A model generated the notes under the pieces. The model was given only the letters and a program-made list of their open reading frames with translations, did not search any database and had not been told where the DNA came from. From assembly GCF_003601975.1 (NCBI RefSeq), contig NZ_QZWZ01000017.1, positions 91,001-155,000 on the forward strand: a stretch of 64,000 nucleotides of DNA, given 5' to 3'. Shown here one piece after another: positions 7,671 through 16,900 of this stretch (the stretch's first letter is position 1; every line of letters begins with the position of its first letter). The translations under genes were made by a program, and so were the position numbers. Source of the DNA: Mesorhizobium waimense (GTDB lineage Bacteria; Pseudomonadota; Alphaproteobacteria; Rhizobiales; Rhizobiaceae).

Positions 7671-8465
7671 ATGGAAGACGCCTCGACAATGTCCCCTGTT
7701 CTGAAAGTTCATGAACTTCGCAAAGCCTTTGGCGCGACCAGCGTTCTCAATGGAGTGAGCTTCCAGATGCGGCAGGGCGAAGTCATTTCCCTCGTTGGCT
7801 CGTCCGGGTCAGGAAAGAGCACCGCTCTACGATGCATTAATTTCCTGGAGACCCCGAGCTCGGGTGAGATCGAGGTGATGGGCGATGCGATTTCCGCAGT
7901 GCAGAACGGACGTCACGAAACGGAAATCGTCAACGCGGCCAACATCAGAGTTTTTCGCCGCCGCATCGGCATGGTGTTTCAGAGCTTCAATTTGTGGCCC
8001 CATCGTACCGTGCTCGGGAATGTAACCGAAGCATTGATCTACGTTCTGCGGAAGGACAAGCGGGAAGCGGAAGAAACAGCGCTTTCCGCGCTCTCGAAGG
8101 TGGGCATGGCCGACTTTCGCCACCGATATCCAGGCCAGCTTTCGGGCGGCCAGCAGCAGCGAGTGGCAATCGCGCGTGTCCTAGCGATGCGGCCCAAACT
8201 GATTCTTTTTGATGAACCAACCTCCGCGCTTGATCCCGAACTGGTCGGCGAGGTCTTGAAGGTCATCAGAACGCTTGCCGGCGAGGGGGCGACCATTCTC
8301 CTCGTCACGCATGAAATGAGGTTCGCACGAGAGGTGTCGAACCGAATGATATTCCTGCACAAAGGTACCGTTGAGCAGGATGCCGTGCCGGAAGAACTGT
8401 TTTGCAATCCCGCCTCCGAGGCGGTGAATCGGTTCCTTTCCAGCGTTATCTCAACCGCCGCCTGA
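7671..8465 (+). CDS. Polar amino-acid ABC transporter ATP-binding protein (HisP/GlnQ type)
   Basis: The full-length nucleotide-binding subunit has Walker A GSSGSGKST, Q-loop MVFQSFNLWPH, signature LSGGQQQRVAIARVLA, Walker B LILFDEPTSALDPE and switch His in LVTHEM. The insertion after EVMGDAIS is typical of the HisP/OccP group. Starts at GTG 7653, ATG 7671 and ATG 7689 are all possible; 7671 is preferred. It is the first gene of a five- to six-gene operon with a binding protein, two permeases, a cupin and an FAD oxidoreductase. It energises import at the inner face of the cytoplasmic membrane. Confidence 0.95.
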   Translation: MEDASTMSPVLKVHELRKAFGATSVLNGVSFQMRQGEVISLVGSSGSGKSTALRCINFLETPSSGEIEVMGDAISAVQNGRHETEIVNAANIRVFRRRIGMVFQSFNLWPHRTVLGNVTEALIYVLRKDKREAEETALSALSKVGMADFRHRYPGQLSGGQQQRVAIARVLAMRPKLILFDEPTSALDPELVGEVLKVIRTLAGEGATILLVTHEMRFAREVSNRMIFLHKGTVEQDAVPEELFCNPASEAVNRFLSSVISTAA

Positions 8466-8504
8466 TTGGCGGCAATCAACCAAAAAGCAAGAAGGGGAAA
8501 TAGC

Positions 8505-9323
8505 ATGCGCACTAAGAACACACTTCGCTCAGTTTTCGTATCCTGCCTTGTCCTGACGGCGGCAATAGGGTTCGCACGGGCCGACGATGGCGTTTTGCGC
8601 GTCGGCACCGAAGGCGATGCGCCGCAATTCAGCATGGCCGATGCCAACGGCAACGTCACGGGGTTCGACGCCGATATCGCCAACGGCATCTGCGCCGAAC
8701 TTAAGGCTAAGTGCAAATTCGTGGTTCAGACGTTCAGTTCGCTGGTTCCGTCGATGGACAAAGATCGCTTCGATATCATCATCTCGGGTCTTGGCATCAC
8801 CGACGAGAGAATGAAAAAGATCGACTACTCTATTCCTTACGCAACCACGCCCCAGTATTTTGTGGTTCCCAAGGACTCTCCTCTCGTGGGGCTGAAGAGC
8901 CTTCCGGAAATTGAAAAGGCGCTGGCAGGAAAGATCATAGGTGTAGTGAACGGCACCACCTACGCAAAGTTTATCAAGAAACATATTCCGACCGCAGACT
9001 TGAAGACCTACGACGCCACTACCCAGCAGAATTCCGATCTTGCAACAGGCCGGCTCGACGCCGCCTTTGGGGATTCCCCGACCTGGGTTGACTTTCTCGG
9101 CTCCCCGGACGGAGCCAACTTTGCCCGCATCGACGTCAAGGTCACCGGGGCCGACGATCACGAAGCGCTAGGTTATGGTATGGGCGTCGGCGTGCGCAAG
9201 GGCAATACCGAGCTCAAAGCCAAGCTGGACGCTGCGCTCTGCGACATGATCAACAACGGCAAGGTAAAGGCGGCCTCGGAAAACTGGTTCAAGGACGACT
9301 ACACCATCCCGTGCAAGAAGTGA
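8505..9323 (+). CDS. Polar amino-acid ABC transporter periplasmic substrate-binding protein
   Basis: ATG 8505 follows AAGGGGA and opens a signal peptide ending FARADDG. The mature protein is a family 3 binding protein: LRVGTEGDAPQFS, then GFDADIANGICAEL, then DRFDIIISGLGITDERMKKI, which are the ligand-contacting strands of the HisJ/OccT group. Two Cys (CAELKAKC) may pair, as in HisJ. The ligand cannot be fixed from sequence; the linked oxidoreductase and cupin suggest an amine, opine or modified amino acid. A strong hairpin follows the gene. Confidence 0.93.
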   Translation: MRTKNTLRSVFVSCLVLTAAIGFARADDGVLRVGTEGDAPQFSMADANGNVTGFDADIANGICAELKAKCKFVVQTFSSLVPSMDKDRFDIIISGLGITDERMKKIDYSIPYATTPQYFVVPKDSPLVGLKSLPEIEKALAGKIIGVVNGTTYAKFIKKHIPTADLKTYDATTQQNSDLATGRLDAAFGDSPTWVDFLGSPDGANFARIDVKVTGADDHEALGYGMGVGVRKGNTELKAKLDAALCDMINNGKVKAASENWFKDDYTIPCKK

Positions 9324-9340
9324 TCATTCGACAGTCAACA

Positions 9341-9366
9341 GATCGTCGCGGCAATGCCGCGACGAT
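9341..9366 (+). promoter_or_regulatory. Perfect 12-bp stem-loop between binding protein and permease genes
   Basis: GATCGTCGCGGC (9341-9352) and GCCGCGACGATC (9355-9366) form a perfect 12-bp stem with a 2-base AT loop. No T-tract follows, so it is probably not a full terminator. Such hairpins after binding-protein genes commonly stabilise the upstream mRNA or attenuate downstream permease expression. Confidence 0.65.
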
Positions 9367-9372
9367 CCCAGG

Positions 9373-10095
9373 ATGTTTTTCATGTTCTACGATATCTGGG
9401 TGCTGATGGTGGAGAAGGGCTGGACCCTTGCACTGCTGCGCGGCGCCGGCGTTACGATCCTGATTGGTGTTCTTGGCGTGGTTATAGGGCTGGCGGCGGC
9501 AATACCGCTTGCCATTCTTCGTTGGCGCCGACTGCCTGTCCTGTCTCAGCTTGTCGATGCCTACAGCATCGTCATTCGCGGCGTTCCGGGACTGCTGGTC
9601 ATCTATCTCCTGTTTTTCGGCTCGGTCGATTGGGTGCAGAAAGTTGCCTCCGCATTCGGCTATGCGGACAGCGCCGAAAACGCCTATCCATTCATTGTCG
9701 GCATCATCGCAATCGCCGCCATCTCATGCGCGTACTCGGTAGAAGTCATACGAGGCGCACTGCAGGCCGTTCCCCTTGGTCTGCTGGAAGCGGCACGATC
9801 GCTTTCGTTGACGCCACGCTTGACCTTTTTTCGGGTGACGCTGCCGCTCGCCCTCAGGTTGGCGTTGGGGGGGATCAATAACGTATGGCAGATGACGATC
9901 AAGGATACGTCGCTCGTATCCGTCGTCGGCATGCAGGAATTGATGCGCACAGCAGCGATCGCCGCAGGCATCACGCGTTCACCGCTTCTGTTCTATTGCC
10001 TGGCGGCAGCTATGTTCTTTGGCATGACCGCCGTGAGTCAAATTCTGTTCAACCGCGCTGAAAAATACTTCAATCGTGGCTTCAGCAGGGGGTAA
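9373..10095 (+). CDS. Amino-acid ABC transporter permease (HisQ type)
   Basis: The product is a 240-residue integral membrane protein with about five hydrophobic segments and the permease coupling motif region EAARSLSLTPRLTFFRVTLP followed by ALRLALGG (EAA loop, docking the ATPase). RGVPGLLVIYL is the conserved second helix of the HisM/GlnP family. It forms a heterodimer with the next gene product. Its stop lies one base before the next start, implying translational coupling. ATG 9382 is an alternative start. Confidence 0.92.
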   Translation: MFFMFYDIWVLMVEKGWTLALLRGAGVTILIGVLGVVIGLAAAIPLAILRWRRLPVLSQLVDAYSIVIRGVPGLLVIYLLFFGSVDWVQKVASAFGYADSAENAYPFIVGIIAIAAISCAYSVEVIRGALQAVPLGLLEAARSLSLTPRLTFFRVTLPLALRLALGGINNVWQMTIKDTSLVSVVGMQELMRTAAIAAGITRSPLLFYCLAAAMFFGMTAVSQILFNRAEKYFNRGFSRG

Positions 10096-10096
10096 A

Positions 10097-10789
10097 ATGG
10101 ATTTGAGCATCATCACGTATGCGGTTCCATTTCTCCTCATCGGCGCGAAGACAACCCTGCTGATTGCACTTCTTGGGGTCGGCCTCGGATTACCGTTCGG
10201 CATTCTTGTGGCAATAGCCCGCACATCTAAAGTCGTCATGATCCGGAGATGCGCCGATTTCTATTGCGCGGTGTTCAGGGGCACCCCGATGCTCGTGCAG
10301 ATCTTCGTCATTTACTACGGCCTCGCTCAGATTGGATTCATACGCCATAACGCGATCCTCTGGTGGTTGATCGGCGACAGTCTGCATGCAGCCGTCCTCG
10401 CCGTCATTCTCAACACGGGTGCCTATACGGCGGAAATTTTCCGCACTGCTCTCCTCTCGCTGTCGCGTGGGCTTATCGAGGCGGGGGAGGCTTGCGGCAT
10501 GTCCCCGTGGGTGATCTTCCAGCGTATCAAGTTCCCCCTGGCGCTGCGGCAGGCCTTGCCTTCCTACAGCACTGAGGTTGCCGTTATCGTCAAGGAATCG
10601 AGCCTAGCCTCCACCATAACGGTGCTTGAAATCACCGGCCATGCCAAACGGCTGATGAGCGAGACATTCGCCATCATGGAGATCTTCGTCATCACCGCTG
10701 TCTTTTATCTCGTGATCAACGTCGTCTGTCTGACTGCTCTGAATGTCATCGAAAGACGCCTGTCTTTCGAGCCGCGTTCCGCACGCTGA
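10097..10789 (+). CDS. Amino-acid ABC transporter permease (HisM type)
   Basis: ATG 10097 follows the strong ribosome site AGGGGGT, which lies within the end of the preceding permease gene. The 230-residue protein has the family hallmarks FRGTPMLVQIFVIYYG, NTGAYTAEIFRTALLS and the EAA loop EAGEACGMSPWVIFQRIKFP. It pairs with the 9373-10095 product to form the transmembrane pore. The arrangement ATPase, binding protein, permease, permease is the one used for basic amino acids and opines. Confidence 0.93.
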   Translation: MDLSIITYAVPFLLIGAKTTLLIALLGVGLGLPFGILVAIARTSKVVMIRRCADFYCAVFRGTPMLVQIFVIYYGLAQIGFIRHNAILWWLIGDSLHAAVLAVILNTGAYTAEIFRTALLSLSRGLIEAGEACGMSPWVIFQRIKFPLALRQALPSYSTEVAVIVKESSLASTITVLEITGHAKRLMSETFAIMEIFVITAVFYLVINVVCLTALNVIERRLSFEPRSAR

Positions 10790-10799
10790 AAGGGTACCC

Positions 10800-11153
10800 A
10801 TGTCAAAGCTTACCTTTGTCGACCAGAAAAATCTCCCCGAACCCAGGAGAGGGGTACCCCTGCCGGAACGACGTGTGGACGGCGATCCCCGTTTTCTGAC
10901 TTGGGATATCGCACAAACTGCCGATGGCCAGGTGCAGGCCGGAGTATGGGAAGTCACGCCTGGCGCCTATCGTTCCGTCAAGGGCGAGACCTTCGAATTC
11001 TGCTACATCGTTTCGGGGGTTTCGGAACTCATTGAGGACGGATTCGAGCCCCGTCGAGTCGTAGCGGGCGATGCCTTCGTCATGCATCCCGGATTCACGG
11101 GGGTCTGGCGGGTGATCGAAACGACGCGAAAGCTCTGGGTCTCCCGCGATTGA
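10800..11153 (+). CDS. Cupin-domain protein (DUF861, ureidoglycine aminohydrolase-like cupin)
   Basis: The 117-residue single-domain cupin starts at ATG 10800 after AAGGGT. Features of the DUF861 (Cupin_3) group are visible: GVWEVTPGAYRSVKGETFEF and FCYIVSGVSELIEDG as the first barrel half, AGDAFVMHPGFTGVWRVIE as the second. These small proteins are often co-transcribed with amine or amino-acid oxidoreductases and may act as metal enzymes or ligand binders; the exact reaction is unknown. It lies 10 bp after the permease gene and 30 bp before the FAD oxidoreductase, so the three are one operon. Confidence 0.85.
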   Translation: MSKLTFVDQKNLPEPRRGVPLPERRVDGDPRFLTWDIAQTADGQVQAGVWEVTPGAYRSVKGETFEFCYIVSGVSELIEDGFEPRRVVAGDAFVMHPGFTGVWRVIETTRKLWVSRD

Positions 11154-11183
11154 GCGGAATACGTCCGAGCTGATTGAACCAAG

Positions 11184-12527
11184 ATGCACACCATGAGTAT
11201 CGAAGATACCGCGCGCCAATTCAAATCCGTGCCATATTGGTGGGACGACTGCGCGTTTTCTCCCTTGCCGGTGCGACCGGTGGTCCCTCGATGCGACGTC
11301 GCCATCGTCGGGGGTGGCTATGCGGGCCTATCCGCAGCCATTGAGCTTGCGAGGGCCGGGCGCAGCGTTCAGCTTTTCGACCGGCTACCGATAGGACAAG
11401 CCGCATCCAGCCGCAACGGCGGCATGGCGAGCGGCAGCATAAGGCCGAGCCGCAAACAATTGATCAGGAGGTTTGGAGAAGCTCGCGCCAACGGCATCTT
11501 GATGGAGGGAAAGGCTGCGCGAGAGGATCTTTGGAGCTTTCTTGAAGAGGAGAAGGTGGACTGTGACTTTTTCCTATCTGGCCTTTTTGATGGAGCGTTA
11601 AATCGTCACGAATGTGACGAATTGAGCCGCTACGCCGAGCTGTTGCAACGTTATCTCGGAATTGAGGCGTTTTCAGTCGCCCGCGCGGAAGTTTCGCGTT
11701 ACATCGGAACTGACTTCTACGCTGGTGGCTTCGTGCGCAAGGATATTGGTGGGCTTCACCCCGCCAAGCTGCTTTCCGGCATACTGCGAGTCGCCCAGGC
11801 GACAGATGCGGTCATCCATGAGAACACCGCGGTTCTAGGGACGAGTGCGGAGGTGGGTGGCGTGCGCGTGGCCACCTCGCGCGGCGAGGTGCTTGCGAAG
11901 AAGGTGCTGGTATGCACCAATGCCTATACTGATGGCTTCGATCCCTGGCTTCGCCGTCGACTCGTGCCGGTGCGAAGCCGCATCGTCGCCACTGAGCCCC
12001 TGGGTGACGGCGTTATGGAGCGCCTGATGCCGAAGCGGATGATGTACGGCGACACGAGGCAGCTCAGCTACTACTACCGTCCATCGCCAGACGGCTCGCG
12101 CATTCTGTTTGGCGGCCGCGACGGCACGACGGAAGGCGACCCGCTTGCCCCCACCACACACCTGCGCTCCGAACTTGGCCGCATATTCCCCGAACTGGCG
12201 GATATTGGTCTTACACATAGCTGGTTCGGCCAGGTTGCGATGAACCGAGACATGATTCCACGCATGTTTACTTTGGGAGACACGGTTTACGCCACCGGCT
12301 TCTGCGGCTCTGGCGTGGTTTGGGCGCGCTGGCTCGGCAAGAAGGCAGCCTTCAAACTTCTTGGCGAGACGGAGAAAGCCCGATCGGCCTTCGACTTCGA
12401 TCCAGGGCCGAAGGCAGTGCCCTTTTACCGGGGCAGGCCTTGGTTCATCCCGATCGTCTATTCACTCTACGAGTGGAAGGACAAACGCGCCATGTTCCGA
12501 CGGAATGGAAGGCAAGGGCGGACTTGA
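11184..12527 (+). CDS. FAD-dependent amine/amino-acid oxidoreductase (DAO family, PuuB-like)
   Basis: The 447-residue protein has the Rossmann dinucleotide motif CDVAIVGGGYAGLSAAIELA at ~36-55, RNGGMASGSIRPS as in gamma-glutamylputrescine oxidase and glycine/sarcosine oxidase relatives, and a C-terminal GFCGSGVVWARWLGKKAA FAD-contact region. It probably oxidises the imported amine, releasing NH3 or an aldehyde. It is the last gene of the AsnC-linked operon and appears intact. ATG 11193 is a close alternative start. The aminotransferase remnant upstream fits a catabolic pathway for the same compound. Confidence 0.88.
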   Translation: MHTMSIEDTARQFKSVPYWWDDCAFSPLPVRPVVPRCDVAIVGGGYAGLSAAIELARAGRSVQLFDRLPIGQAASSRNGGMASGSIRPSRKQLIRRFGEARANGILMEGKAAREDLWSFLEEEKVDCDFFLSGLFDGALNRHECDELSRYAELLQRYLGIEAFSVARAEVSRYIGTDFYAGGFVRKDIGGLHPAKLLSGILRVAQATDAVIHENTAVLGTSAEVGGVRVATSRGEVLAKKVLVCTNAYTDGFDPWLRRRLVPVRSRIVATEPLGDGVMERLMPKRMMYGDTRQLSYYYRPSPDGSRILFGGRDGTTEGDPLAPTTHLRSELGRIFPELADIGLTHSWFGQVAMNRDMIPRMFTLGDTVYATGFCGSGVVWARWLGKKAAFKLLGETEKARSAFDFDPGPKAVPFYRGRPWFIPIVYSLYEWKDKRAMFRRNGRQGRT

Positions 12528-12934
12528 CCTTTCTTTCCCCTGTGATCGCACGAGCGGGGGGATTTTCGCCAAGGCCTGATTTCGACACAAGCCGGGTTAT
12601 TCGAACTAACATTGAGCGCCGATGACGACCTACAACGCCTGCGGTATGAAGGGCGGCTTCGCGCCGCATCTCGGTCATATCGACAGATCTTGCTGGTGCC
12701 CGGAAGCAGACATCGCGGGGGATCATTGTGGAGGTCGTGGTCACGCCATTTCCAGACCTACGCGGGGACAAGCGCTAACCTCTCGTCTCGACCTTCGACT
12801 GCGTTCACCGTTGCTGAGGGTAATGGCTGGCCTTGGGGTCCGCAAGCAGAGTCAATTTGACTGTAGGCAGCGGTGCGCGAAAGGAATTCCGTTGCTGCCC
12901 GCCCTCTACATCGCCGTCACCCCATCGCCTATCG
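12528..12934. other. Non-coding gap between convergent units
   Basis: About 400 bp follow the oxidoreductase gene and precede the end of the convergent DUF1194 gene. No coding frame with family-like sequence, no RNA gene and no T-tailed hairpin is visible. Confidence 0.4.
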
Positions 12935-13795
12935 TTACCGACCCGGCAACTGACCGATCACGTTGCAATCGACCGTGCGGTCTGAACGCGCAGTGTAGGC
13001 GGCGTAGATCACCTGACCCATGTTCATGGAGATTTCACGCACCAGCTTTCGACGGACCGCGGTGGCGAACATGGGGACCTCGGTGACACCGATTGCAAAT
13101 GCGTCTGGTCCGCCAATGACGCAGCGTTCGAAATAGGATTGCAGGTTGGAAGGGTCGTACATCGCAAACCCGTCGGTCCCGCCAAAGCGGGGCAGTGCAA
13201 TAGGCAGCCCGTTGATCGTCACACCTTCCGCGAGAAGAACCTGCCGGATGGGGTCAAGGAGCGCTCCGGCATTGTTGGGTCCGTCGCCCGATACGTCGAT
13301 AACCCTGCGCGGGCTGCGCAAGCCACTCTTCGCGAACAGATCATTCGCGGCCGACAAGGCGCCGGAAATCGACGTTCCGCGGCCTTCAGTCAACGGCAGC
13401 GCCGCGAGCCTGTCTGCCAAAGTCAAAGCGTCGTCGAGGCTTTCGACAATTGTCCACGGCATAATGACTGTTTGCTGACGTGGCCCTGCCCACTCCAGAT
13501 AAAGCACTGCGATTCTGCCCCGCTCTCCCGACTTGATTGCCCTCGCGATGTCCGCGTGGCGGAAGGCACCGACGTAGCCGTCGCGTTGCACTCTTTGCTC
13601 AACTTTGCTCATCGAGGGCGAGACGTCCACGGCAAGGATCAATTGCAGATCGACTTCGGCCAGGTCGTCCGCGGGACGGTCGGTCGAGTGAGCCTGTGAC
13701 GCCATCGCGAAGAACAGAGTGAGCACGCAGACGCCCGTGAGCCGTAGCGCCGGTCTTGCACCCGCACATCGAGCAATCTGGACCAAGTAGTCCAT
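12935..13795 (-). CDS. DUF1194 protein, exported von Willebrand A-like
   Basis: ATG 13795 follows GAGAGG; the frame is open further upstream but without supporting sequence. The 286-residue product has a membrane-targeting start (LTGVCVLTLFFAMASQAHST) and then the DUF1194 core: VDLQLILAVDVSPSMSKVEQ (a MIDAS-like DxSxS), RIAVLYLEWAGPRQQTVIMP, GRGTSISGAL, and RVIDVSGDGPNNAG. It is likely a periplasmic metal-dependent adhesion-type or sensor domain of unknown partner. It is divergent from the giant STAND/WD40 gene at 13977, and a truncated second DUF1194 gene lies at 23312. Confidence 0.85.
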   Translation of the reverse strand: MDYLVQIARCAGARPALRLTGVCVLTLFFAMASQAHSTDRPADDLAEVDLQLILAVDVSPSMSKVEQRVQRDGYVGAFRHADIARAIKSGERGRIAVLYLEWAGPRQQTVIMPWTIVESLDDALTLADRLAALPLTEGRGTSISGALSAANDLFAKSGLRSPRRVIDVSGDGPNNAGALLDPIRQVLLAEGVTINGLPIALPRFGGTDGFAMYDPSNLQSYFERCVIGGPDAFAIGVTEVPMFATAVRRKLVREISMNMGQVIYAAYTARSDRTVDCNVIGQLPGR

Positions 13796-13976
13796 GGCGA
13801 GCCTCTCGCTGACAATGCAATTGTCGGTCCGAGGCGTCTCCTGGGTCACGAACGGCTTCCGATCATTCGCCGAAATCTGCGCTCCCCGCCGGTCTGGATG
13901 GTGATGACTCTTCGCAGCCCGAAACCGTGCTAAGATCGAAGAATTGGACTGCGGCTTCGTGCTTGAGGGAACCGGC

Positions 13977-16900
13977 TTGGATAGCTCGCCGCCCACGACG
14001 TTCGTACTCAACGGCGTTACCGCCGATCTGAGCAGCGAGACCTTGCGCGACAAGTCCAACAGGACAATCGCACTTCGCCACCAAACCTTCGCGGTGCTTC
14101 GTCACCTTCTGGAAAACGCTGATCGCGTCATCACCAAGGACGACCTGATGAAGGCGGTCTGGAACGGGATAGCCGTGACCGATGACAGCCTGGTGCAATG
14201 CATTCACGAGATCCGTGCGGCGCTCAACGACAGTCGGCAGGCCGTCGTGCAGACAGTGCCGAGGCGCGGTTACAGGCTGGTCCTTCCCTCAAATGCCGGA
14301 CCGAGAATGGCCACCATCCTGGCCGCCGAAGTGGCCGCTGAGGGCCGGCCGACAGGCAAGGATGAGCGGATCTCTGCTGCAACTTTCCGGGCGTACAGGC
14401 AGATCATCGATCGGCTGCTGGTTCAACATGCGGGTCCCGTGTTCTGGAGCGCCGAAGAGAGCGTGGTCGCCGAGTTCACCGGCCCTGTCGAGGCGATGCA
14501 ATGTGCGAGCGAGATCCAGCATGACGTCGATAGGCGGAACTGCGAAGTTCCCGAGACAAAGCGCCTGCGCTTCCGCATAGGCGTGCACATGGGTTATGTC
14601 GTCACCGAGGGCGACCACCTCGCGGGCGAGGCCGTCGAGGTCGCCACTCATCTGCAAACGTTGTCCCGACCGGGCGGGATTTGCGTCACGGAAGCGGTCC
14701 ACGGCCAGGCTCAAGACCGACTCTCGCTGGAATTCGCCGATCTCGGTGAGTACAAGCTGAAGAACCTCGCACGCGCCTTGCGCATCTACCGCGTAAACCT
14801 TGCTTCGGAGGAACCGGTCAGGTCGCCATTTCGCGGTCTCGATGTCTTCGAATTCGAAGATGCCGACCTCTTCTTCGGCCGAGCGCGGGCGATTGCTGCC
14901 TGCACTGCGAGACTGGAGCAGCAGGCAGCCAGCAGTACGGCATTCCTGCTCATCTACGGAATGAGCGGTTGCGGCAAGTCTTCCCTCCTGCGCGCTGGCC
15001 TGCTGCCGTCATTGACCCGGCCTGGAGCCGTGGCGGGCATATCCTTGTGGCGCCGCTGCCTGATCCGCCTCTCCGAAGGACCGGATGCATTCGCTGTGCT
15101 GGCTGCGGCACTGCTTAGCGAAGCTGGTGTGCCGGAGCTGTCCTGCGAAGTGACAGCTGCGGAGTTTGCTCTGCTCTGCAGGAGCGCGCCGGATCGGGCG
15201 CTGGCGATGGTCCGACAGGCACTTGGCAAGGCCGCCGGGTCGGCCCGCTCGCAGATCAGATTGCTTGTCGCCATCGATCAGCTGGAGGAGCTATTCACGA
15301 CAGAGAAGCAGCCGGCGACGCGCGAGGCCCTTGTGCGGCTCATGGCGGTGCTAGCCGGGAGCGGACTGGTCTGGGTGATCGCGGCGATCCGTTCGGACTT
15401 TTTTCACCGCTGTGGTGAGGTCCCGGGTTTCTCGGCGCTCAAGGACGGCCTCGCCAGCTACGAACTCCTACCGCCGACTGGCCCAGAGATCGCGCAGATC
15501 ATCCGCGAACCGGCGGGCGTTGCCGCGCTCCGCTTCGAGGAGAGTGCCGAATTGGGGCGGCTCGATGATGTGCTGCAGGAGGCAGCAGCTGCCGATCCCG
15601 GATCATTGCCGCTTCTCGAGTTTGTGCTCGACGCGTTGTACGAGGCCGGCCGCGAGCGCCGAGTTCTCACCTTTGCGCACTATCGCGCGCTCGGCGGTCT
15701 CGAAGGCGCAATCGCGCGCCGCGCCGATGAAGTCGTAGACTTGCTCGCGCCTGAGATCCAGGAGGCCTTACCCGCGGTGCTGCGCGCACTCACCACGGCA
15801 AGTCCGGGCGATGAAACGGTGACGGCACGCCCAGCCCTGCTCACTGAAGTTGCAGGCACTCCCGCGCGATCGGCCCTCGTCAGGGCCCTGATCGACGCAC
15901 GGCTCCTCGTCAGCGATGAGGACGCCGGAGGGCATGTCTTCGTCCGCGTTGCACATGAAGCACTGTTGAGCCGTTGGCCGCGCGCCGGTGACATTGTGAA
16001 TGCAAACCGGAACTTCCTCGAGACGCGCTACCGCCTCGGGGCCGACGCTCACAGATGGCACCTGGAGAGCAGGAATCGAGAGCTTCTTCTTCCGTCCGGC
16101 AAACGTCTCGCGGAGGGCGAAGAACTGCTGCTGTCAAGACGGGAGGAGGTCGACGATGACGTCCTTGAATACATCGAGGCGTCCTTGCGTGCCCATCAGC
16201 AGAAAGAGAAGAAGGAGCGGCAGGCAGAGCTGGCGCTGATCGAGGCCGCCGAAGAGGCAAAACGCGAGCGCCTGGAGCGCGAGGCCGAGCGCCGGAGCCT
16301 CGCGGCAGCCGCGGCAACCCGGCTTGCCCGACGTACGCGCAATGCCGCGATTGTGGCGATAATGCTCGCTCTCATGGCGGGCGCAGGTGCACTGGTCGCC
16401 TTCAGGGCGCAGCAGGAAGCAAGGTGGCAACGCGACCAGGCGCTGCGCAACCAGTCTCTTTCGCTCTCGTTGCTTTCGCAGCAGTCCACGGCGACAGGTA
16501 ACACCGAGGCTGCGACCCTCTTGGCGCTCGAAGCACTGACCTCGAAAGACCAGTCAGAGCGGCCATATCTCTTTGAAGCGGAGGCAGCCCTCTACAAGGC
16601 TCTGTTGGCGCACCACCAGATCAAAGTCTTCCGGCATGGCGCCGGCGTTGCCGATGCGGCGTTCAATCCGAACGGAGATCACATCGTCACTGCATCCTAC
16701 GATAAAACTGCAGGCGTCTGGGACATCTCCAGCGGTGCCGAAACTGCAGTTCTAAAAGGTCATGAAGGGGCCGTGGAGAGGGCTGAATTCAGCCCAGACG
16801 GGAGCCGTATCCTGACGGCCGCGAGAGACGGGACTGCACGCCTCTGGAACGCCACCTCGGGAGAACAGCTCTTCATCCTGCAGCCGGTAGGTAATTATCC

